Shown: piece after piece, positions 10,701-21,324 of the stretch
Numbering within the stretch: position 1 is the stretch's first letter
How the letters are laid out: each line of letters starts with the position of its first letter
Source of the DNA: Pilatotrama ljubarskyi
Taxonomy: Eukaryota; Basidiomycota; Agaricomycetes; Polyporales; Polyporaceae
Direction of reading: 5' to 3'
Length of the DNA: 64,000 bases
Assembly (NCBI GenBank): GCA_022385805.1
Contig: MU277709.1
Location: 10,640-74,639, forward strand
The notes under the pieces: generated by a model
Database searches by the model: none
Seen by the model: only the letters and a program-made list of their open reading frames with translations
What the model was told of the DNA's origin: nothing
Translations under genes and position numbers: made by a program

Positions 10701-11814
10701 AGTTGGGGCACGCAGTTCCGTATCCTCAGCGGACGCGCGTTCAAAAACCTGTACCGCGACCCCGCGTTATTGGCTGCGCACTACATCTCGGCGATTGTCG
10801 TCGCTGGTACGCTCCTTCCGTCGTTGTCTCGTTCATGTTGGGTGTGGTGCTGATGGCTCGTGCATGAAGTAATCTGCGGGTTCTTCTTCCAGAACATCAC
10901 GGACGATATCGCGGGCTTCCAGAACCGACTAGGCATTTTCTTCTTCACGCTCGCCCTGTTCGGGTTCTCCTGTCTGTCCAGTCTGAATCTGTTCGCCAAC
11001 GAGCGGATTTTGTTCATGCGCGAGCGGTACGTACATTATCCTCTCATTACCGAGATGGCTCACTCATTCTGGTATAGCGCAAACGGGTACTACTCATCAT
11101 TCACGTACTTCGCTTCGAAGGTACTTTGTGCGTTTCTCTGTCACGATGCGTTCGCTGAACTGTGCCCATCAGATCCTGTTCGACATCCTCCCTCTCCGCG
11201 TCGTTCCTCCGCTCGTCTTCGGCGGCATCATCTATGGCTGGATCGGGCTCGTACCCGAGGTGTCGACGTTCTGGAAGTTCATGCTCACGCTCGTGCTGTT
11301 CAACCTCACGACCGCGAGCGTCATCCTCCTGCTCTCGATCGCATTCGCGAGCACCAGCGTTTCGTCGCTCGTCGGGACGTTGATCATGCTCTTCAAGTAC
11401 GCGCTCGCTTGCCGTGATGATTCGTGTTTGTATGCTGACCTGCCGCTGCAGCCTGCTGTTCACCGGTCTGCTCATCAACCGCAAGTCGGTGCCCAAGGCG
11501 TTCCAATGGCTGCACACGGTGTCGTTCTTCCACGCCGCGTTCGAGGCGCTCGCGGTGAACGAGCTGCGGTACCTCCAGCTGCACGAAGAGAAGTACGGCG
11601 TCAACATCGACGTGCCCGCTGCTGCGATCCTGTCCACCTTCGGTCTCCGCGCGGAGGTAAGCGCCTGCATCTTATCGGTGTTCAAGGACGGTTGCTGACG
11701 ACCCCTTAACAGTCGTTCTGGTGGCCCAATATCGGCCTGCTGGGTATCTTCTTCGGAACGTTCACGGTCCTGAGCTACCTGGTGCTGCACTTCTACGTCA
11801 AGGAGAAGCGGTAG
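7730..11814 (+). CDS. ADP1: Adp1-like ABCG transporter with EGF-like ectodomain
   Basis: This multi-exon gene encodes roughly 1,100 residues, close to yeast Adp1. The start at 7730 gives a signal peptide ([20 protein letters not shown]). A cysteine-rich lumenal or extracellular region follows, with EGF-like pieces ([33 protein letters not shown]). A first helix comes next ([18 protein letters not shown], near 9090). The nucleotide-binding domain has Walker [10 protein letters not shown] (near 9390), signature SISGGEKRR (near 9765), Walker [11 protein letters not shown] and the H-loop TIHQPRSN. After NVADFL there is a hydrophilic linker of about 160 residues, then ABC2-type helices, ending [12 protein letters not shown] at the TAG 11812-11814. 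The family has the ABCG NBD-TMD order. Adp1's substrate is not established, so none is assigned. The exact join of exon 1 to exon 2 near 7859-7920 is uncertain because the simplest donor and acceptor do not keep frame. Confidence 0.88.
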
Positions 11815-12096
11815 CGCCTATAACCGCTGTATCTGCAACGTTGGCTGTGGATGAACGTGTGCGGTGCCTCTTCGAACTTGCACTGCTGGTTACCCTACAT
11901 ATGCCTTACGATACACCTTGTCTGTTTGGAGCATGGACTTTCCGGCGGGAGGTCCTGTATAGTATACGTACGCTGTACCATATATGTATGTGCATATCAG
12001 ATATGCGGCATCGCAGCTTTCCGATTAGGTCGCCCGACTGGAGTCGAGTGAGTTTCGACAAGAGCCGTCTGGTAGAACGTGGCTGGAAGCAGACCT

Positions 12097-13139
<1,043 letters not shown>

Positions 13140-13369
13140 TCATATAGGCGCGTACTACTAGCAGAATGATTACTGATCTGCTAATGACGTCGTGCGGTCT
13201 TGGCTTCAGTCATTCGGAAAGAGCTGTGCACGCTGTACTGCAATCATAGCATGAGCAGGAAAACTGGGCGGGCACGTCGCGCTACAGTAACAGCATCGGG
13301 AACAGAACCATAGGGCGATACGATACTGTGAGAGGTCGGAAGGAAAAAGGGAGGAAAATTGCAACCAGC

Positions 13370-13469
13370 TACCACCGACGGGGATCGAACCCGCAACCCC
13401 CACCTGACGCTCCCTATGCCCTTGCGGACCGAATAGGAAGGTGATGCGCTACCATTGCGCCACGATGGC
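13370..13469 (-). tRNA. tRNA-Arg(CCU) with a 28-nt intron
   Basis: On the minus strand the acceptor stem GCCATCG pairs with CGGTGGT (with G-U pairs), followed by discriminator A. The D arm is GCGC-AATGGTA-GCGC. The anticodon arm is TCACC/GGTGG, and the T arm is GCGGG-TTCGATC-CCCGT. The anticodon CCT is at 13437-13435. A 28-nt intron at 13433-13406 sits one base 3' of the anticodon, the canonical nuclear position, and contains ATAGGGA, which can pair with the anticodon loop. The mature length is 72 nt. The A box (TGGCGCAATGG) and B box (GGTTCGATCC) are both present, so the gene should be transcribed by RNA polymerase III. Confidence 0.9.
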
Positions 13470-16400
13470 TTGTTATCAGGTGCTGGGCTTATAGGTATGT
13501 AGCTGCTTCGATTGCTGCGTCGTCGGAGTGCATGCACCGAATAAACGTTGCAACTTAGCGAGCATGTTCTAACGACCTGCCTGAGGCGTATGCTACTCCA
13601 GGCAGTGCTGGGATACTCCTGTGCTTCTCGTGCGGGCAAGATAGTGTTTGTCCCTTTGACCTCGTTTAGTACAGCATCGCAGCCGACCAAGAATTAGTAG
13701 TCATTAGTGTACACCCCGAGCCGGAGTGTACGAATGGTATAACGGCCCACGACAGTGAAGCATCGGGCTGTGAGCGCAGCAGAAACCATAAGGTATCACA
13801 AGCCTCCGACAGTCATTGAAGCCCGCAGTAGTACTGCTCATTTGCATCTTGATGGCGGGCGCATCAGGTGCTGCGCCAGTCAACGGAGTCATCGCCGCGG
13901 TCCCCATGCCCATCAGCGATAGTTTCGTGCCTTTATGAAGACGGCGGTGTTGCAGGACCCATCAAAGCGTGGCGCGACGCACCTGGCTGGAAACCAGCGC
14001 CCACAAGCACCAACGCCGGCGTTGGCAGGTTGCGGCCGAGACCAGTACTAGACAATGCTTCAATGCTGGGGAGGTGATGCATGATTTTTGATACGCGACG
14101 TGTCTGGGCGAGGCGCAATGTGTGAGGTCGATTTCTGCGCCGGATGATGTCTCATGTGAGCTTCGAGCTTGGGGATTTCAAAAGGTTTGTGTGGAGAGCT
14201 GTTTCCCAACTTGAACGGCCAGTGATCATGAGCCAGTGACTCGCGCCCGAGAGTCCCGCCAGCTCACGATGCAATGATGGTGCGCACCACGATGCTGCAG
14301 ATTCTCTATCCCCGGAGATGTACTCTGACGGTCGTGTGGGCTTCGTGCAGAGATAGGATGCGTGTAGTGAAGGGTACGCGAGCGACACCTTGATGCGACT
14401 TAGTAATTGGCACAAATCGGTCTCATCCGGGCGCGATGGATGGCGATTTCAGGGCTTCGTTCGCTCTTCGACACCGTGTTCCGGTTGCTCACAGACCGAC
14501 TAAATCAAATTCGAGAGCATGTATATCATCCAACACTTGATGGCTCACCACTCAAGCGGCCGAATGTCCGTAATACGGCAGGACGCAGACGTTCCAGGCG
14601 GAGTGTGGTCGTGGTTGTTCAACTAGACGAATGTCAGAGCTACATACACCGCTGTCGAGAGCTTGCTGGCGTTCCTCGGGAGGGCATCTTCGGAGGCTGA
14701 TTCCGCGTCTTCGAGGCTTGAATAGTACGGACGCAATATCCGGATGACCGGAGGGCCGCTGGTTATGCCGCGGCCTTAAATTATGACTGGGGTGGTCAAG
14801 AGCGCCTTAAATAGACACCACGGCTGCAACAGGCTCATGTCATGCAGCTGCATGGAACGAAGTGATCTTATGCAAAGCGGAAGCCCGCGGATGCCATCGA
14901 GTTGCCCCAGATTCATGGGCCTGTCTCGTGCAATGAACGGCTCGACACAGCGTAGAAGCCTATTCAAGCGAGAAGCGTCAGGGGCGGAGAAGCTGAACAC
15001 CCAGGGGTGGGTCATCGCCAGGCCAGCTTTGGCCGATATGTAGTAGTACGTCGTCCGAAGGCGTTTGTCCTACGTTGGCGATGTTCCCGATTGCTAAAAT
15101 TCGTCTCTCTGAGCGCTGACGATCGTCCCCCGTGGCGGGTCGGAACAAGGTATCCGATGACTTCTCGTGGTCCTTGGGCGTCCGGACCAGGGACGAGTGC
15201 GTTCGAGGATGCCAGACAGAGGTTTGACAGGGGCTGAGAGAAAGAATGCGCCTGGGTTGGATCCGCGGAGAACTTGCATCGCTTCAAGTTGGCGGTGACT
15301 TGGTGTAGCTTGTTTGTATTAATGTGGTCTCTGCGCACAATCGGGGATTCCCATAGAAGGCGGCGATAGAGTAATACGCACTGAGCTTCAAGCACGGAGG
15401 CGGGCAAAGGCTGGTACATGGAGCCGTGCGCGCCGGAGTTCTCGATCTTCGAGCGCTCTGCGGACAGCAGATTGTGGTCTGGCCTCAGGCACACCTTCTG
15501 TGGCGGCTCGGACGCACATGCCTCGGCCTAGTTTGCGTCTTCGGTGCCTCCTGCGGCCATTATTGAATAGGCGACGTGCCTGAGTTCGGACCCCGCGCTC
15601 TTCCCGAACGAGGGAGCGCCCTACAGGGGGACCGAAGAGCGATCGCAGCGGATGACGGTGATCTGCGTCTCGGAACTGACAGAGGACGCCAAGCTGACGG
15701 CAGGCGAATGTAGGAAGGGCTCCCGAAGCCATCAAGCTGCTGCCAACGGACGTCCAGGCGCCATATCCATGCCGGAGTGCCCGGGGGACAACGACCGGAC
15801 GCAGCGCGGCAGGCAGGGTCGGGATCGGAGAGCCAGAATAAGCTTCGTGGCGTCAACCGCTGACAGCCGCCTGCCAGTACTCGGGGTGCCGTAGATATCT
15901 AGTCTGCTTCATAATGCCCCCACCATACCGTAGGTCGAAAGATCACCGCCCGCATCAGCACATTTGATCTCCGACGTCCGTGAAGATCTAAGCGCCTGCC
16001 ACTCGTTCGTGCTGTGTTGCATTTGCTCAACAAGTTATGACATTTGCATGCCACTAATGCATTCAATTGAGGAACGAAATGACTACCGGAGGGCATGGTA
16101 GGTAGCCGGGAGAAGAAGGGCTGCTCCGAAATACATTCTGTGGATATAGGTGTGTCGCTTCTCCTGTCCACGACATATTCTCGTCATTGCGACATGCTAG
16201 GAGTGTCAGACGAGCTCAGCGGTAACGTAGAAACTCTCCCTAAATGTCTGTAGGCAATGGTGTACCCGACATGCGTGCAGAAGGACCATCCGAGGTGAAC
16301 AACCACGGACTGTAGGCAGTTTGGGCCAGTACGAAGGTGGACGAAGTGACTTTCAGCCACTCGGCATCCCTGCCATCACTCGGCATTGTCAACTCTGCTG

Positions 16401-17929
16401 ATTCGGATGCCCATTTTGGGCCCATTCGTCGACCTACGGTATCGCTGGGGTATTATGAAGCAGACGTCCGTTGTGCTCGTCCCTCCCCCCGTCACAGAGC
16501 ACATTCGGAGCGTCTGCCTAGGGGAGACTAGTAGATATCCGCATCATCATCACCTCCATCCGTGACCCCCTCAAGCGCGGCTGGCAGACCGACGGAAAGG
16601 AGGCCTGCTGGCAGATGGAGTCGCGATCTGCCACCCCCGTCAACACGGAATCGTCGGCCGCGGTCGGCCTCATCCGCGCAGCACCGCTCCCAATCAGCCC
16701 GGATAGACCCTTTGAACCGAACGTCGAGGTCGGTTGCGACGCCATCGAGGGCGGCGGGCAACCATCCGATTCGTCGCCCGGTAGCAATGCCGTGAAACGC
16801 GTTCGAGCTAGAAGGCATCGTGATCGCCACGCTGGCCAGGGTGCGAGTTGCCGGCGGCCACGACGAGGTGTGTCGCATCGGAGGCTGTCGAGGAATGCGA
16901 CGTCCCCTTGCGCAATGTTGGTTACGCGACACTGTCAGAGGTCATGCGGCCGACTCGACGAGGTATGCAGCGGAAACTCGGGATGTAGGTGATGAGCGGG
17001 CCCGGTGCGCATCGGAAGGTGACCAAGTTGCGGGCCTCAGCCATGATGGAGTTGCTGAGTGTCAAGTGGGCGCAAATGGGCTCGCGAGCCGCGTGGTGGA
17101 GAAGCACACGAAGGGCGAAGTATGAACGCGATCCACGAGGAGCAAGGGCAATATGCGCGTCCGACGTGCAGACTCGTGGTTATTGTGTGTGCCTCGTGGT
17201 GGTCCAGGAACCCGAGGCTGCCACCAGAATTGAATGGAGAGATTCGCATTGTTGACGCCGAGAGATGTGGTCGCCGTAGCTCGACGTACGAGCCTTGCGT
17301 CAGGTACTGAGGGCAAGATGGGTATCCTCGCGTGCTGCTGAACGGTGCCTGCTTGGAAGCTGCGATGGCGTCGACCGAGCGAAGGATGGGATGCTGATGA
17401 TTTCCGGAAACAGCTTGTTCGAAGCCGTGGCATCAGGGTAGCGAGACCGTAGAACGACAACTGTCACCGGGATGATGCACCTTGGTCGACTGTGTATTGT
17501 TGCGAATAGTGGCCGAGATGAGGATGTGCCGGCGGGCATCGCGTTCGATTAGATCCATGAAGGCAGTCATGGAACGTACAAACTTCCAAGGCAGCCATCC
17601 GCCGCAAAACGATGCCTTCTGAGAGCAGAGGAACCGAGCAAGCCTCGAATACTACCGCGGAGATCCGTCAGCAGAGCCCAGACAGCATCAAGAACGGTCC
17701 TACGAGCCGAGGTGGACGCAACAAGCAAGCGAGCAAGCAAGCGCGGCGGCACCGCTTCTCCCAAGGACACCACCCACGAAGCACCGTGGAAGCACCGGGC
17801 ACGCAGAGCAGGCACCCCCAGTCCTCGAGGACGAAGCAGACGTGCAGAAGACGTGGGGTTCGGACACAGCAGCAGCACCAGGTGAACTGCGCGATCCTCA
17901 CCCTCGCGCACGCTTAAGTAGAGCTAATC

Positions 17930-18118
17930 CTAGCCGAGGCGATGAGCGATCGGACTCGCAACTGACTTGGGGGGCGGTGCATACCTGTTCTCAGGCTGTT
18001 CTCTAGCAGTAGGCTGTTCCTCCAGCCCCGGATATACGAGGATCGAGGACAGCATACGCAGGGTTGTCTGGATATCCACATCCGAGGAGCTGAGCAACGT
18101 GTCGTCCATGTCATCCAC
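17930..18118 (-). CDS. Possible small acidic protein or isolated exon
   Basis: A 62-codon frame begins with ATG at 18118 (MDDMDDTLLSSSDVDIQTTL) and ends PIAHRLG. Its acidic, amphipathic start looks more protein-like than the surrounding frames. It matches no family I know, has no clear neighbouring exon, and lies in the gene-poor interval. It could equally be chance. Confidence 0.2.
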   Translation of the reverse strand: MDDMDDTLLSSSDVDIQTTLRMLSSILVYPGLEEQPTAREQPENRYAPPPKSVASPIAHRLG

Positions 18119-19276
18119 GGCCGCGGGAGATAGAGTAAATTATGCCATGCGGGCCCGTGCCCACCGCGTCACGTCAGTATTATTATACGACATCGCATAG
18201 ATCTACGCTCCTCTAGTCCATCTCGCTCTCCCTATTGCTTCGGACGTGATAGAGCGAGGGGGCAAAGGCATCGACGGAGCTGACGGCGAGGCGGAGCTCG
18301 AGTCGGTGTACGAATGTATGTCCATGATGATGATGACGGGCCCGCCCCGCCCCGCGTCGCGTCGCGATCTGCGTCGGATCTGATCGAGGCGGCGAGGCGG
18401 GGAGCTCGACTCGGTCCCGCCGGCATCTGAATCTGCATTCGCGCGAACTGCGGTATGGACGCCTGTGTGTCCACGAGCCCGACGGATATCCGTGAGTGTC
18501 CTTAGACCACGAGGGCACCCTTCAATGAGCTCTAGATTACCCGTATCCGAAGGTGGTCGCCGTGACCTCGCAGGCCAGACTATTCGTGGGACGCAGTACT
18601 TCTGGAAGCTGGTAGGCCTCGAGGACGCATACCCTAGTGTCCCGCTGTGGTTGAGGACGATCAGGGTTACGAAGGAGGCCTGTCTAGCCCGGCGCAGCGT
18701 CGGAGGCGGCATCGACAGCTTGGACATCAATACACCAAAACGTCGCGAGCCCTGCCATTGCATTGGACACCGACGGTGCCGCTGCGGATGATCGCTTCGA
18801 CGAGGAAGACGAAGGGAAGGAAGGTGGGTACATAAGGGGCACATGCACGCGGAGAAGTCGTGCATCGTGCCCGATAGGCTACACAGCGGAGCGGACTCGA
18901 CTGGAGACGTCTAATTATTCTCGACGGCGGACGGAGACGCTGCGGACTTGCGGAAGACGTCGACGTCTCTCTCGGAGAAGCTCCTCTGTCAGTGTCTTGC
19001 CAGGACTCTCGCGCTACGTACGGCGACGTACACTACGTGCATGCATGCAAGCATCAAGATTCATACACCACGCGTCCAGCCTAGTCATCCCCTGCTCGAC
19101 CGAGCCCCGCCACACCTCGGCAGCAAACGTCCTACGTGAGTTCAATGAATGACTGTGAACGCATGTCTCGTGGGACCGCCCCTTCGACGCAGACTGCTGG
19201 GGGCAGTGCCCAGTGCGCCCTCCCGCAGACGCGCAGGACATAACGTTCGCGGAATGAACTTCTGTCCGACCCGCGC

Positions 19277-19297
19277 GTTGGACGTTGGACGTTGGAC
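19277..19297. repeat. Short tandem repeat, three 7-bp units
   Basis: The unit GTTGGAC repeats three times in a row, just before a GC-rich stretch. It is a simple tandem repeat with no evident function. Confidence 0.5.
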
Positions 19298-21089
19298 CCT
19301 GGGGCACAACTTGGACAGCCTCGTCCCGAGTGATGATGAGGGTGATGGAGATGATGCGTGCCACAGTACAGTACCAAGTCTGGCGCCGCACGCCGCACCC
19401 GCACGCCGACGGCAAAGTTCGAAACGCACACTTCTGACCGTGCCGCATTGAGGCAGATCTGAAGCTCGGGGGCGCGATCTAGACGCGTACATGGAGTAAT
19501 GCACTGTAATATTCAGACGTGTTGCGCCCCAATCTAGATTTCACGTGGGGTTACTGCGAGTCGCGACGTTGCCAGGATTGTTGGAATATATTCGCGCCCG
19601 CGCGCGAGAGGATGGAACCAGAGGCGTCATTTCTAGCCAGCGAGCTGGGAGTCTGAGACCAGCGTCTGAAGTGGTGCCGTCGTCAAGAAAGCACCGGAGG
19701 GTCTTCTGACGCTGTCGACGTTCGAGAGAGGCCTGAGTTCGAGCATGCGCGCGATTCTGAGGACCGGGGGTGTGTATAGCAAAGAGGGAGATCGATGACC
19801 CACAGAAGCCAGAAGCCAGACAAAATCGCGGAGGGAGCAGCAGCGGAGCACCGCAGTGAGAGCGCGCCCGTGACTTCTTCGCAAGAACAAACCGCGGCCG
19901 GAGATGGCCTCCAGCGGCGCCTGGGAGAGAGGGGAGAAGCCATTCCGCTCGGAGGACTGAGGTCCGGAGAGGAGGGCTGCGGATGAGCCGATGAGCGTGC
20001 GCGCCGAGAGCTTGAGGCGGGGGCTCGTCGTTCCTCCTCCAAGGGAGTCCCGGAGAGCATCTTACCTGAGCTCCAGGGTTCGTTTGACCGGCAAGTACAT
20101 TGTGCGCACATGGTAGGAGGGTTCCGAGAACGTTGGCGTTTGGTGGGACGCGCAGAGAACCCGCGGCCGGACGGCGTCAGCCGTCGCATCTCGCCATCTG
20201 CGCGGGTCGCTCCCGTTGCCGTGATGTTCAAATGCCATCACCGAATCATCATCAGCAGCCAGGAATGGGATGATGATGGGATGGGAAGTTGGGAACACGG
20301 TGGCCGGGCGTCTCACACCAGGCCTTGGATGCGAACCTTGAGTTTGTTCGGGGATTCAAGCGGGCACAGCGGGCGCGAGAAGGACGAACGTTCGGAGAGC
20401 AGGGGGTGGGCAACGGCTGCCTGAGTTTTGATGCAAAGTCACGGCGTGGTGGAAGGCAGAGCTTAAGCCGTGAACTGGGTTGGAGCGTCTGGATGGGGAT
20501 AGCCTGAGAAGGGCATATCGCCCGGGAAGCGAGCGTAAAGCGAGAGCAAAGGCTGATGAAAATTGTGTGTGACATAGCTCGAGCACAAGAGGCATGCGGA
20601 GCACAGAACAGAGGTGGGGACGACATACAGGAGAGACGGTGAATGATCCATGCCAAGTTGCCGGCGAGACGGAGGTCGCTGGAGGGGTCGGAGACGGGGG
20701 CGGAGAACAAAGTCGGGATCGGGCCGCAGAAACCAGGGACGGCCGGGAGAAGGCGAAAGCCACGCGGCGTATGACAAGCGGGCGCTGCCGGCGACGATTG
20801 ACGGCTGGGAGATGGTGGTGGACGAGGCAATGCGGGCAAGCTGGCCGGGGCGGTGTACGCTACTGTAAGTAGTGTTCATAGAAAGGAGCAGAGAACGTCA
20901 GTGCCGAAACGTCCCGGTATGCAGCGGTTTCTTCCGAGTGCAGTCGCAGCGAGAGCAGGGGAGGGGAGAGGAGAGGGGAGAGAGCCTGCGGGACTGGAGA
21001 GAGGGATGATTGATGAAACAGATCAATCGGAGTGTGAAGTTTACGGATTGGAAGGGCTGGATAAAGAGTGCAACTGAGCAAGTGGTCGC

Positions 21090-21245
21090 TGTTCTGCTCT
21101 CTGCTGCTCTCTTGCTCACTAGTACTCTCTCGCGCTCTCTCCCTCGCTCTGCCCGGAGCGTGTGTCTGCTTCTGCTGTGCCTTGCCCCGCACAGCCCTCC
21201 TTCTTCCCCTCCTCCCGCACCGCCTCGTCCTCCCTCGCCAGCCCA
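21090..21245 (+). promoter_or_regulatory. Pyrimidine-rich leader upstream of the Crz1-like gene
   Basis: A stretch of about 150 bases is dominated by CT repeats (CTCTCTCTCGCGCTCTCTCC and similar) and ends about 80 bases before the ATG. Such CT tracts are common next to fungal transcription start sites. An in-frame extension runs through it but encodes low-complexity sequence without a better start. Confidence 0.45.
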
Positions 21246-21324
21246 ATACCGCCTCCGTCAAATAATCGACATCATCGCCTGCGCACATCCCTCCGCCGTT
21301 TCGTCCGTTAAAGATTCCCCCAAC

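Larger units (their letters stand above)
13470..21324. other. Gene-poor interval of about 7.9 kb
   Basis: No frame in this stretch shows a recognisable domain, a consistent splice pattern or convincing codon use. The longest frames are about 220 codons (18865-18203, minus) and 160 codons (15494-15012, minus), and both look like GC-rich chance frames. A 79-codon frame from an ATG at 15015 (minus) and a 62-codon acidic frame at 18118-17930 look slightly more protein-like. The final 400 bases hold a purine-rich tract (20950-21005) and a pyrimidine-rich tract (21090-21245), which belong to the Crz1 promoter and leader. Confidence 0.5.

Noticed and set aside
15012..15494. A 160-codon minus-strand frame
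   Set aside because: No family likeness, no good start context, and no neighbouring exons. It was left inside the gene-poor interval.
16850..16900. A minus-strand HLVVAAGNS string resembling the oxyanion region of subtilases
   Set aside because: No catalytic Asp, His or GTSMA block lies in a compatible frame or spacing on either side, and the frame stops within a few codons. It is best taken as chance.
18203..18865. A 220-codon minus-strand frame
   Set aside because: The sequence is Arg/Pro/Ser-rich, without domain, splice context or codon bias, and overlaps other equally long GC-driven frames.
21010..21324. N-terminal extension of the Crz1-like gene with a hydrophobic stretch
   Set aside because: The upstream frame has no ATG in good context, is CT-rich leader sequence, and would put a signal-like segment on a transcription factor.
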